A DNA stretch of 39,302 bases from contig USOQ01000017.1 of assembly GCA_900556395.1 (NCBI GenBank), positions 1-39,302 of the forward strand. Direction: 5' to 3'. The position numbers and the translations under genes were made by a program. How positions within the stretch are numbered: position 1 is the stretch's first letter; each line of letters starts with the position of its first letter. The notes beneath the pieces are model-generated. The model did not search any database. It was not told the DNA's origin and saw only the letters and a program-made list of their open reading frames with translations. Of the stretch, positions 17,724-25,482 are shown in pieces. The DNA comes from Candidatus Segatella caccae (GTDB lineage: Bacteria; Bacteroidota; Bacteroidia; Bacteroidales; Bacteroidaceae).

Positions 17724-18722
17724 ATGGAAGAAGAGATAATCCAGCCAATAGACAGGGACTTATTGAAGAGTGAACTCACTCCCGATAAGCAACTTCGTAT
17801 GACAAACAAAAGCCACAACGAGATTTATATCGTAACGGCTAACGATTCTCCCAATGTGCTAAAGGAGATTGGGCGACTTCGTGAAATTGCATTCCGTACT
17901 GCAGGAGGTGGTTCGGGTAAGTCGATGGATTTGGATGAGTTCGATTATGGTGACAACTGTTATAAGCAACTGATTGTTTGGAATCCTGAGGCTGATGAGA
18001 TTATTGGTGGTTACCGCTACCTTTTAGGTAAAGATTGGAAACTTGATGCCAATGGGCAGCCTATATTGGCTACCAGTCATATGTTTCATTTCTCAGATAA
18101 GTTTCTTCAGGAATACATGCCTTACACGGTTGAGTTAGGGCGTTCTTTTGTGTCGTTGGAGTATCAGAATGTGCGCATGAATAGCAAGAGTATCTTTGCT
18201 CTTGACAATCTATGGGATGGTTTGGGTGCTCTTACCGTACTTTATCCCGAACTCAAGTACTTCTTTGGTAAGATGACGATGTATCCTTCTTATATCCGCC
18301 GTGGTAGAGATATGATTCTCTATTTCCTTAAGAAGCATTTCGATGATAAGGAGAATCTTGTTATTCCGATGAAACCACTGAAAATAGAAACTTCAGAGAA
18401 GGAATTAGAGGCTCTCTTTACTGAAGATGACTTTAGAGCAGACTATCGAATCCTTAATCGTGAGATACGAGAGTTGGGTTATAATATTCCTCCATTGGTG
18501 AATGCTTATATGAATCTTAGTCCAACGATGAAACTCTTTGGTACTGCTATTAATTATGGTTTTGGCGATGTCGAGGAAACTGGTATCTTGATAGCGGTAG
18601 ATGAAATCTTGGAAGACAAACGTGTGCGTCACATCAATAGTTTTATTGAAGAACACCCAGAAGCTCTCAAGATAACAAGCGGAGCTAACAATATTATATA
18701 TAAAGAAAAGGTCAAAGCGTAG
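17724..18722 (+). CDS. glsB: Glycine lipid N-acyltransferase (GNAT, GlsB/OlsB type)
   Basis: This is an OlsB/'hemolysin'-type GNAT of 332 residues. Typical segments are GRLREIAFRTAGGGSGKSMDLDEFD, in which the N-acyl amino acid synthases position substrate, IIGGYRYLLG, and YTVELGRSFVSLEYQ. The predicted reaction joins a 3-hydroxyacyl-ACP to the amino group of glycine (ornithine in OlsB relatives). It lies 19 bases after glsA and completes a two-gene pathway for an amino-lipid of the membrane. A strong hairpin follows 77 bases downstream. Confidence 0.75.
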   Translation: MEEEIIQPIDRDLLKSELTPDKQLRMTNKSHNEIYIVTANDSPNVLKEIGRLREIAFRTAGGGSGKSMDLDEFDYGDNCYKQLIVWNPEADEIIGGYRYLLGKDWKLDANGQPILATSHMFHFSDKFLQEYMPYTVELGRSFVSLEYQNVRMNSKSIFALDNLWDGLGALTVLYPELKYFFGKMTMYPSYIRRGRDMILYFLKKHFDDKENLVIPMKPLKIETSEKELEALFTEDDFRADYRILNREIRELGYNIPPLVNAYMNLSPTMKLFGTAINYGFGDVEETGILIAVDEILEDKRVRHINSFIEEHPEALKITSGANNIIYKEKVKA

Positions 18723-18799
18723 TGCTTTTCTTCATGTCCTTGCTGATGTATATGATACGCTGTTGCTGAGGATGTGATTCTATAGAATATGTATTCACA

Positions 18800-18840
18800 A
18801 AACGTCCCGACGTAAGTGTAAGTCTTGCGTCGGGACGTTT
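18800..18840. terminator. Bidirectional stem-loop terminator between glsB and dgt
   Basis: The arms 18800-18816 (AAACGTCCCGACGTAAG) and 18824-18840 pair over 17 bases with a single G-U wobble, around a 7-base loop. It sits between two convergent genes. There is no long U run, so it could also be an mRNA 3'-end stabiliser. Confidence 0.75.
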
Positions 18841-18851
18841 CGGCTTTCTAC

Positions 18852-20189
18852 CTATACGATTGGTAGACTGATTCCGTTTATCTTCTGATAGATGTCAAGA
18901 GCATATACATCGGTCATGCCGCTGATATAATCGATTACCGCCATGATACGCTCTTCTATATCCTTGTTGTTAATGTCATACTGGCTACTTACCCTTCGCA
19001 ATAGTTGTTGAGAGTCAAAACGTTCGGGTGTGATGGCAGCATTGACAAACACCTCCATGAGTGTAGCCATGATTTTGTAACCAGATAACTCGATATCAAG
19101 TACAGGCTTGCTGTGATAAATCTTGGCAAAAGATGTCTTCTCGCATTCTTTATAAGCATTGCGCTGTTGCTCAGCGATGTGATCGATGAGGCAACCAACG
19201 AAGGTTCCATTTAGTATTTCTTCTTCATGTCGGATGAAGGCGGCTGCACATTCGTTCTCCAGTTTGCCTATAGCACTTGCTCGCATATAGACAACTTTCT
19301 CGTTTTCATCGGTCAACCCTTCCTCTTCAATGCGTCTCTTTATCTTCATGCGGGTCTCCTCGTCAAAGAAGCCCAACAGCAGTCGCTCTGTCTCTTCATA
19401 AGAAAGAATCTTCAGCTTGTGGGAGTCTTCGATGTCCATGATTTCATAGCAGATGTCATCGGCAGCTTCCACAATATATACCAATGGATGACGGGCATAT
19501 TGTAGGGGCTCTCCAGGTCCGGAATGGCAAATAATGCCCATTTCATCGGCAATCTTTTGGTATGAATCCTTTTCTGATGTAAAGAAACCAAATTTGCCGT
19601 GGCTGCCAGCCAGCTTACTTGCGAATGGATATTTTACGATAGCAGCAAGCATAGAGTAAGTCATGACGAAGCCTCCTTTGCGTCTGCCTTTGAACTGGTG
19701 AGTCAGGATGCGAAAGGCGTTAGCATTACCTTCAAAGTGGATAATGTCTTGCCAAAACTCCGGTGAAACCAGCTCTTTTACTACCTTACCAGCTCCCTCG
19801 CTAAAGAATGTCTGTATGGCTTTTTCTCCAGAATGGCCGAAAGGAGGGTTGCCTAAATCGTGTGCCAGGCAGGCTGCGCTCACGATAGTTCCTATTTCTT
19901 CGAATAGGGTGTCCTTTAGCTCTGGGCGTTTGGCAATAATGCTTTTTGCAATGTCATTGCCTAATGACATGCCTACGCTTGATACTTCCAGACTATGGGT
20001 CAGTCGGTTGTGGACAAAGATAGAACCTGGTAGCGGAAATACCTGTGTCTTGTTTTGAAGTCGTCTGAAGGCAGACGAAAAAATCAGTCTGTCGTAGTCG
20101 CGTTTGAACTCCGAACGGTCGTCGTGGCGTTCGGCATGCTTGTGCTCTTGTCCAAAGCGCTTGTTAGATATGAGTTTAGTCCATTCCAT
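18852..20189 (-). CDS. dgt: Deoxyguanosinetriphosphate triphosphohydrolase (Dgt family)
   Basis: Dgt is an HD-domain phosphohydrolase that cleaves dNTPs, classically dGTP, to the nucleoside and triphosphate. From the ATG at 20189 the product has 445 residues. The metal-binding HD core is visible: H65 in NRLTHSLEV, then AHDLGNPPFGHSGE with H110-D111. The conserved N-terminus is also present (SEFKRDYDRLIFSSAFRRLQNKTQVFP). A start nine codons upstream is open, but the ATG at 20189 begins the usual family sequence and lies only 4 bases after a full promoter, so the mRNA may be leaderless. The neighbouring divergent dut points to shared nucleotide-pool function. Confidence 0.92.
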   Translation of the reverse strand: MEWTKLISNKRFGQEHKHAERHDDRSEFKRDYDRLIFSSAFRRLQNKTQVFPLPGSIFVHNRLTHSLEVSSVGMSLGNDIAKSIIAKRPELKDTLFEEIGTIVSAACLAHDLGNPPFGHSGEKAIQTFFSEGAGKVVKELVSPEFWQDIIHFEGNANAFRILTHQFKGRRKGGFVMTYSMLAAIVKYPFASKLAGSHGKFGFFTSEKDSYQKIADEMGIICHSGPGEPLQYARHPLVYIVEAADDICYEIMDIEDSHKLKILSYEETERLLLGFFDEETRMKIKRRIEEEGLTDENEKVVYMRASAIGKLENECAAAFIRHEEEILNGTFVGCLIDHIAEQQRNAYKECEKTSFAKIYHSKPVLDIELSGYKIMATLMEVFVNAAITPERFDSQQLLRRVSSQYDINNKDIEERIMAVIDYISGMTDVYALDIYQKINGISLPIV

Positions 20190-20193
20190 ATCG

Positions 20194-20224
20194 CAAAAAT
20201 ACACCAATCTTGACATAATACAAA
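20194..20224 (-). promoter_or_regulatory. dgt promoter (TTTG-N19-TATTTTTG)
   Basis: On the minus strand TTTG (20221-20224) is followed after 19 bases by TATTTTTG (20194-20201). Both elements and the spacing fit the Bacteroidota primary sigma factor consensus. The expected transcript start falls almost on the dgt ATG at 20187-20189. Confidence 0.75.
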
Positions 20225-20297
20225 ATAAAAAAGCATTTATTTTTTATAAAATCTATCATTTTCAAAGATAAAATGCCTAAATGTGCTCAAAAAACCT

Positions 20298-20305
20298 TAT
20301 TTTTG
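20298..20305 (+). promoter_or_regulatory. dut promoter (-7 box)
   Basis: TATTTTTG matches TAnnTTTG and lies 20 bases before the first dut ATG (20325). Its position inside the longer open frame argues against an upstream dut start at 20283. Confidence 0.6.
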
Positions 20306-20324
20306 CATCATAAAAAGATTTATC

Positions 20325-20762
20325 ATGATGAAAGTACAAATTATCAATCGCGGGCATCATCCGTTGCCAGAGTATGCAACCACCCAGAGCGCGGGCATGG
20401 ATCTGCGTGCTAATATCGACGAATCCATCGTTCTTCACCCCATGGAGCGATGTCTTGTTCCTACAGGGCTCTTTATGGCTTTGCCTGTAGGCTATGAGGC
20501 TCAGATACGTCCTCGAAGCGGTTTGGCATTGAAGCATGGTATCACCGTATTGAATACCCCAGGTACGATAGATGCAGATTATCGTGGCGAGATTATGGTG
20601 TTGCTCATCAACTTTTCGCAGAATGACTTTGTTATCAACGATGGCGAGCGTATAGCTCAAATGGTAATAGCAAAGCATGAAAATGCCGAATTTATCGAAG
20701 TTGAAACCCTCGATGATACCGAACGTGGTACTGGTGGCTATGGTCATACAGGTGTGAAATAA
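20325..20762 (+). CDS. dut: dUTP diphosphatase
   Basis: This trimeric dUTPase hydrolyses dUTP to dUMP and pyrophosphate, keeping uracil out of DNA and feeding dTMP synthesis. The product has 145 residues, the usual size. All five family motifs are present: AGMDLRAN, PRSGLALKHG, GTIDADYRGEI, GERIAQMVI and the C-terminal RGTGGYGHTG. The start is either of two consecutive ATGs at 20325 and 20328, since the promoter box lies just upstream. The following TPR gene is in the same reading frame, 39 bases on, and is probably co-transcribed. Confidence 0.96.
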   Translation: MMKVQIINRGHHPLPEYATTQSAGMDLRANIDESIVLHPMERCLVPTGLFMALPVGYEAQIRPRSGLALKHGITVLNTPGTIDADYRGEIMVLLINFSQNDFVINDGERIAQMVIAKHENAEFIEVETLDDTERGTGGYGHTGVK

Positions 20763-20801
20763 GATATATATATCGAAACCGTTGTAAATAACAAATATAT
20801 T

Positions 20802-22568
20802 TTGAGACAAGTATTATTAGGGCTTTTGTGGCTTGTAACGTATATGTCTTCATTGCCGATGTTGGCGTCGGATGATTTGTCGATGAATGACTCAAAGCGT
20901 TACAGCTATTTCTTTCAGGAGGCTGCCCGTCTCCAAGCTTTAGGCCGTTATGGCGATGCTTTCGAGCTTTTCGAACACGCTCGTAAGATCAATCCACGTT
21001 CTGCTGAGGTATACTTCTATCAGTCTATCTACTATCTGCAGATGAAGCAAGATTCTTTGGCTCAAGATTATTTAGCTCGAGCCATCTCGCTGGCTCCAAC
21101 CAATCTTACCTTTCGTGAGCGTATGGCACAATATTATGTGTCCAATCAGCAATACGATAAAGCGATAGATGCCTACGAAGGTATTTTTGCTCAGAATCAT
21201 GATAATACCGATGCGCTCTATATGCTCTTGCGTCTTTACCAGCAGCAGAAGGAATATCCACAGATGTTGAAAGTTCTTAACAGGCTGGAGACAGAAGAGG
21301 GAGAAAACGAGAAGTTTACACTCGAAAAGATGCATATCTATGAGTTAATGGATGATCCGAAGTCTGCCTATAAGGAACTCAAGTCGCTTACAGAGGCGCA
21401 TCCTCTTGATATGATCTACAAAACCATGTTGGGTAATTGGCTCATGGAGCATCAGCGTCAGAAAGAGGCTTATAAGTTGTTTACCCATGTACTTGACGAA
21501 GAACCCGACAACTCTTATGCTCAAATGTCGCTCTACGACTATTATAATGCCACAGGTCAGAAAGAACAGGCTCACGCCATGCTCGATCGTATTCTTTTGG
21601 GCAAGAAGACCGACCTCGACACTAAGTTGATGATGATTCGCTCGTTCATACAGGACAATGAGAGCCATGGTGCAGATTCTACCCAAGTCATCACTCTTTT
21701 TGATAGAATGTTGGCACAGCCCAAGCCATCGGCAGACATAGCTGAGTTTAGAGCAGCCTATATGAGTATCAAGAAAATGCCGATGGATACGGTCAATGCC
21801 GCTTATCGTAAGGTGCTTGCTATCGCTCCAGACCGTAGTGAGTCGCGAATACAACTCATACAGAACTTGTGGGAGCAAAAGGATTATGATGAGGTTGTCC
21901 GCCTTTCTAAAGCTGCTCATGATTATAATCCCGAGGAAATGGTATTCTATTACTTTGGTGGTATGGCGCACTACATGAAGCACGAAGAAGACGCTACACT
22001 CGAGGAGTTTCGACGTGGAGTGGGGCAAATCAATAGCAAGAGTTCACCCGACTTAGTGTCCGATCTTTATATGATTATGGGCGATATCCTGCATGGCAAG
22101 AATCGTCAGCAAGAAGCATTTGCTGCTTACGACTCCTGTCTGCATTGGAAATCTGACAATATTCCAGGTCTCAACAATTATGCCTATTACATCAGTCAGA
22201 CGGGCAAGAATCTTCAGAAGGCTGAGTTGATGAGCTATAAGACCATTAAGGCTGAGCCCAAGAACTCAACCTATCTCGATACCTATGCATGGATTCTCTT
22301 CATGGAGGAGCGCTATGCCGAGGCCAAAACCTATATCGACCAAACCTTGGCTTATAGTGATACGACGGCAGACAATAGTACTGTTATTGAGCATGCTGGT
22401 GATATTTATGCCATGAATGGTCTTATCGACCAGGCTGTGGCTTACTGGAAAAAGGCACAAAAGGGTAGTCAAGACCCTGATGCCTTGAAGGTGAAAATAG
22501 AGTGTAGAAAGTATATGACAGAAAGCGAAATCGTTAAATACAAGCGAAAATGGAAAAAAACAAAATAA
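20802..22568 (+). CDS. Exported TPR-repeat protein
   Basis: This protein has 588 residues, an apparent signal peptide (LRQVLLGLLWLVTYMSSLPMLA) and then tandem TPR-like helix pairs through most of its length, e.g. AARLQALGRYGDAFELFEHA, AQYYVSNQQYDKAIDAYEGI and IYAMNGLIDQAVAYWKKAQ. TPRs usually scaffold protein complexes; no enzymatic domain is visible. The start appears to be TTG at 20802, because no ATG precedes the signal peptide. The next ATG (20844) would delete the basic and hydrophobic part. It is followed by a lipoprotein gene with a TAATG stop/start overlap, so it likely works at the envelope with that protein and the EnvC-like protein. Confidence 0.82.
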   Translation: MRQVLLGLLWLVTYMSSLPMLASDDLSMNDSKRYSYFFQEAARLQALGRYGDAFELFEHARKINPRSAEVYFYQSIYYLQMKQDSLAQDYLARAISLAPTNLTFRERMAQYYVSNQQYDKAIDAYEGIFAQNHDNTDALYMLLRLYQQQKEYPQMLKVLNRLETEEGENEKFTLEKMHIYELMDDPKSAYKELKSLTEAHPLDMIYKTMLGNWLMEHQRQKEAYKLFTHVLDEEPDNSYAQMSLYDYYNATGQKEQAHAMLDRILLGKKTDLDTKLMMIRSFIQDNESHGADSTQVITLFDRMLAQPKPSADIAEFRAAYMSIKKMPMDTVNAAYRKVLAIAPDRSESRIQLIQNLWEQKDYDEVVRLSKAAHDYNPEEMVFYYFGGMAHYMKHEEDATLEEFRRGVGQINSKSSPDLVSDLYMIMGDILHGKNRQQEAFAAYDSCLHWKSDNIPGLNNYAYYISQTGKNLQKAELMSYKTIKAEPKNSTYLDTYAWILFMEERYAEAKTYIDQTLAYSDTTADNSTVIEHAGDIYAMNGLIDQAVAYWKKAQKGSQDPDALKVKIECRKYMTESEIVKYKRKWKKTK

Positions 22569-23455
22569 TGAAATTGGCAACATTCTGCTTGCCCTTGATG
22601 TTGCTGGCGTCGTGTGGCACCAAGAGACAAGTTATCTCTGATGGCGTAAATCATAAAAATGTGTCCCGACAAGAGGTAAAAAGCATACAGACCGAACAAG
22701 TGCGGAAACTCGCTTTCGTGCAGAAGGTGTCCGACAATCAGGTGTATACTAAGAACATTACGGGCAGCATGAACTTCACTATCCGTTTGGGAGAGAAGAA
22801 GATTTCAGTCGATGGCGCTCTCCGTATGCGTAAGGACGAAGTGATACGTTTGCAGCTATATGCTCCTATCTTAGGTTTTGAGATAGGCCGTTTGGAGTTT
22901 ACGCCCGACTATGTGCTTATCATCGACCGCTATCACAAGCAATATATCAAGGCCGACTACAATCAGGTAGACTTCTTGCAAAAGCAAGGTATTACCTTCT
23001 ACTCTTTGCAGTCACTCTTTTGGAATCAGCTGCTCCTTCCAGGAGCCAAGCAGGTGAAGGAGTCTGATTTGAAGAAGTTTGATGCCAGTTTGGGTGTTGC
23101 AGGTGATAACGTGCCTGTTGTGTTGAAGAATGGCAATATGACATACGTATGGACAGCTCAGCGCGCTACAGGACGTATAGACAAAGCCGACGTGGAGTAT
23201 GTCAGTTCGCAGCATGGCACATCGGGAGTTCATATCCGTTATGGCGACTTCCGTTCTGTAGGAGTCAAGCAGTTCCCCGCTTTACTTGATATGACGCTTG
23301 TTACCAACGCCACTCGTGTCAAGCAGGAGGCCAATATCGTTATCAAGATGAATGAGGTGAAGACCGACAGTAACTGGGAGTCTCGTTCTGAAGTTTCGAG
23401 CAAGTACAAGCAAGTATCTGTAGAAGACGTGCTGAATAAAATAATGAGTCTGTAA
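22568..23455 (+). CDS. DUF4292-type lipoprotein
   Basis: The start at 22568 shares a base with the TPR stop (TAATG), which supports it over an in-frame ATG at 22550. The 295-residue product begins with a lipoprotein signal, and its lipobox LASC has the acylated cysteine at residue 16. The remainder is a mostly beta domain (GSMNFTIRLGEKKISVDGALRMRKDEVIRLQLYAPILG, in part) that resembles the Bacteroidota DUF4292 family and, distantly, LolB/LolA-like lipid-binding folds. I infer an outer-membrane-facing lipoprotein; no biochemical function can be read. It is immediately followed by the EnvC-like gene with no gap. Confidence 0.78.
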   Translation: MKLATFCLPLMLLASCGTKRQVISDGVNHKNVSRQEVKSIQTEQVRKLAFVQKVSDNQVYTKNITGSMNFTIRLGEKKISVDGALRMRKDEVIRLQLYAPILGFEIGRLEFTPDYVLIIDRYHKQYIKADYNQVDFLQKQGITFYSLQSLFWNQLLLPGAKQVKESDLKKFDASLGVAGDNVPVVLKNGNMTYVWTAQRATGRIDKADVEYVSSQHGTSGVHIRYGDFRSVGVKQFPALLDMTLVTNATRVKQEANIVIKMNEVKTDSNWESRSEVSSKYKQVSVEDVLNKIMSL

Positions 23456-25219
23456 ATGAAACGTATATTATTGATTGTTCTCGCCTTGTCGTTTGTCTTG
23501 ATTCCTTATGCTCAGACAGCACAGAGGAAGAAAACTACCACTACCGCAAAAACGGCAAGAACAGTAAGAACCCCAAAGAATACCGCTAAGAAGAAGTCTG
23601 TGGCAAGGCGCCCTTCTAAGGCTCACACTCGGGCAGAAAAGAAAACAGCCACTTATAGCAATGCTTCCATACGAGGATTGCAGGGACAGCGTGCCAATAT
23701 ACAAAAGAAGATTAAGGAGCAAGAAAGAGCGCTCCGACGTAATCAGGCAGATGTGAAGAAGCGTCTGCAAGATCTTATGGTGCTTAATGGTGAGATAGAC
23801 CAACGGCAGAAAAACATAGAAGGCATCCAGCAAGATATTAATCATATAGAGGGTAATATCGGATTGCTCAATGCGCAGCTCAAGACTCTTCAGCAGCAGT
23901 TGCGCGATAGAAAGAATAAGTATATTCGTTCTATGCGCTATATGACACGCCATCACTCTGTGCAAGACAAACTCATGTTTATCTTTAGTGCCAAGAATTT
24001 GATGCAGATGTATCGTCGTCTGTCGTTCATCAAGCAATATGCTGCTTATCAGAAGGCGCAGGGTGAGGCGGTGAAAGCTAAGCAGAAACAAGTAAACGAA
24101 AAGCATCAGCAGTTGCAAGCAGCAAAGGGACATAAGAGTAACCTCTTATATAAAGGACAGCAAGAAAAAACTGCTCTTGAAGGTAAACAAACAGAGCAAC
24201 AGCAAGTTGTACAAGGCTTACAGAAGCAACAGAAAACTATCCAAGCAGTGATTGCTGAGCAGCGTAAGAAGAATGAAGCTATCAATGCACAGATAGACAA
24301 ACTGATTGCCATAGAGGTGGAGAAAGCTCGTCAGCGTGCTGCTGCTGAGGCTAAGCGAAAGGCCGAGGCTCAGGCTGCAGCTCAACGTAGACGTGAGGAA
24401 TTGGCACGCCGTAGGGCTCAGGCGGAGGCGGAGGCCCGCGAGAACGCTCGTCGCATAGAGGAAGCTCGTCGTAAGGCGCGTGAAGCAGAATTGGCTCGCC
24501 AGCGTGCTGCAGAGGAGGCTCGTAAAGCTCAGGAGATAGCTCGTAAGGCTCAAGAGGAAGCTCGTCAGCAGGAGGAAAACCGTGCCAAGGATAAAGCTCG
24601 CGAAAAAGCTCGTGCCCGTGCTGAGAAGGCAGCTCGTGAGGCTGCCGAGCAGGCCAGCCGTCAAGCTCGTGCCGAACAGGAAGCTCGCCAGGCAGAGGCC
24701 GATCGTCAGGCTGCAGAGTTGAAAGCAAAAACCGACGAGGCTCGCAATCGTAAAGAATTGGCCAGTGCGCGTCAGGAGGCTCATGAAGCAGCCACTCTCA
24801 GCACGGCAGATCGCATGTTGAGTGGTGGCTTTGAGGCTAATCGTGGTCGCTTACCAATGCCTATCACGGGTACTTATAAGATTGTTAGTCATTTTGGTCA
24901 ATACAATGTTCAGGGTCTTTCTGGTGTTACTCTTGATAATAAGGGTATTAATCTTTTGGGCAAACCTGGTTGTGTGGCTCGTAGTATCTACGATGGTGAG
25001 GTAAGTGCTGTGTTTGGTTATGGAGGCATGTGGAATGTTTTGGTACGTCATGGTGCCTATATCTCTGTATATTGTAACCTCAAGTCGGTGAGTGTTCACA
25101 AGGGCCAGAAGGTAAGTACCCGTCAGGCTTTAGGTGCCGTGGGTGCCGACAATATCCTGCAGTTCCAGTTGCGCAAGGAAACAGCCAAACTCAATCCCGA
25201 GGCATGGCTTGCCCGTTAA
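23456..25219 (+). CDS. EnvC-like coiled-coil protein with degenerate LytM (M23) domain
   Basis: The product has 587 residues: a signal peptide (about 1-19), a basic Thr/Lys/Arg-rich stretch (~21-70), a long coiled coil (~76-460), and a C-terminal LytM/M23 fold (~470-587). The fold can be followed from SHFGQYNVQGLSGVTLDNKGINL through LVRHGAYISVYCNLKSVSVHKGQKVS to LQFQLRKE. The metal ligands of active M23 enzymes are missing: the HxxxD site reads NKGIN and the HxH site reads LQFQL. EnvC-like proteins of this kind do not cut peptidoglycan; they activate amidases at the septum. That role is inferred from architecture. It ends the dut-TPR-lipoprotein operon, before a strong terminator. Confidence 0.85.
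   Translation: MKRILLIVLALSFVLIPYAQTAQRKKTTTTAKTARTVRTPKNTAKKKSVARRPSKAHTRAEKKTATYSNASIRGLQGQRANIQKKIKEQERALRRNQADVKKRLQDLMVLNGEIDQRQKNIEGIQQDINHIEGNIGLLNAQLKTLQQQLRDRKNKYIRSMRYMTRHHSVQDKLMFIFSAKNLMQMYRRLSFIKQYAAYQKAQGEAVKAKQKQVNEKHQQLQAAKGHKSNLLYKGQQEKTALEGKQTEQQQVVQGLQKQQKTIQAVIAEQRKKNEAINAQIDKLIAIEVEKARQRAAAEAKRKAEAQAAAQRRREELARRRAQAEAEARENARRIEEARRKAREAELARQRAAEEARKAQEIARKAQEEARQQEENRAKDKAREKARARAEKAAREAAEQASRQARAEQEARQAEADRQAAELKAKTDEARNRKELASARQEAHEAATLSTADRMLSGGFEANRGRLPMPITGTYKIVSHFGQYNVQGLSGVTLDNKGINLLGKPGCVARSIYDGEVSAVFGYGGMWNVLVRHGAYISVYCNLKSVSVHKGQKVSTRQALGAVGADNILQFQLRKETAKLNPEAWLAR
24310..24780 (+). repeat. Low-complexity Ala/Arg/Glu coiled-coil repeat inside the EnvC-like gene
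   Basis: About 157 codons (residues ~285-441) are dominated by GCT CGT, GAG GCT and similar codons, giving repeated ARR, EAR and AEEARK units. It is a degenerate internal repeat that should form one continuous charged helix. The minus strand is also open here, which is a by-product of this composition. Confidence 0.75.
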
Positions 25220-25277
25220 TGTAAACTTCTCTAACTTCCGTACATGCGAAAGTTAGATTAAAAATATTCTTTGAAGG

Positions 25278-25323
25278 AGAGGTCGTACTTACTTGCCCAA
25301 GTGAGCACTACCTCTTTTTTTTT
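25278..25323 (+). terminator. Rho-independent terminator after the EnvC-like gene
   Basis: A 17-position stem with a few imperfections (AGAGGT... pairing with ...ACCTCT, 25278-25294 with 25299-25315) is followed by a run of about eleven T ending at 25323. A second small hairpin (CTAACTT/AAGTTAG, around 25230-25256) lies just upstream. This closes the dut-to-EnvC transcript. Confidence 0.8.
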
Positions 25324-25361
25324 GTATTGCATCAATAATATGGTGGATTTCCTTGAAATCG

Positions 25362-25375
25362 TGCAAACGATTGCT
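25362..25375. promoter_or_regulatory. LacI-family/cre-like operator upstream of the starch genes
   Basis: TGCAAACGATTGCT agrees at 13 of 14 positions with the LacI/CcpA-family operator pattern TGNAARCGNTTNCA. It lies about 60 bases upstream of the starch operon -7 box. Similar sites occur at 38112 and 38138. The binding protein is not encoded in this window. Confidence 0.5.
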
Positions 25376-25430
25376 CACGAAATTATCACATTTCTTGCTT
25401 TATACTAAGTAGTTTGTTAAAAGTTCTTCC

Positions 25431-25438
25431 TAATTTTG
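25431..25438 (+). promoter_or_regulatory. Starch operon promoter (-7 box)
   Basis: TAATTTTG matches TAnnTTTG and lies 44 bases upstream of the start at 25483. A TTTG at 25413-25416 is 14 bases away, closer than the usual 19-20, so the -33 element is uncertain. Confidence 0.5.
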
Positions 25439-25482
25439 TTGACGTTAAAACTTATAATTCACTAACTTAACCATACTATTTT

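Noticed and set aside
20190..20216. Nine-codon upstream extension of dgt
   Set aside because: It lies across the dgt -7 box, and the family sequence begins at the ATG at 20189.
24218..24784. Minus-strand Leu/Ser/Thr-rich frame that looks like a membrane protein
   Set aside because: It is the reverse complement of the Ala/Arg/Glu repeat of the EnvC-like gene and has no promoter or conserved motif.
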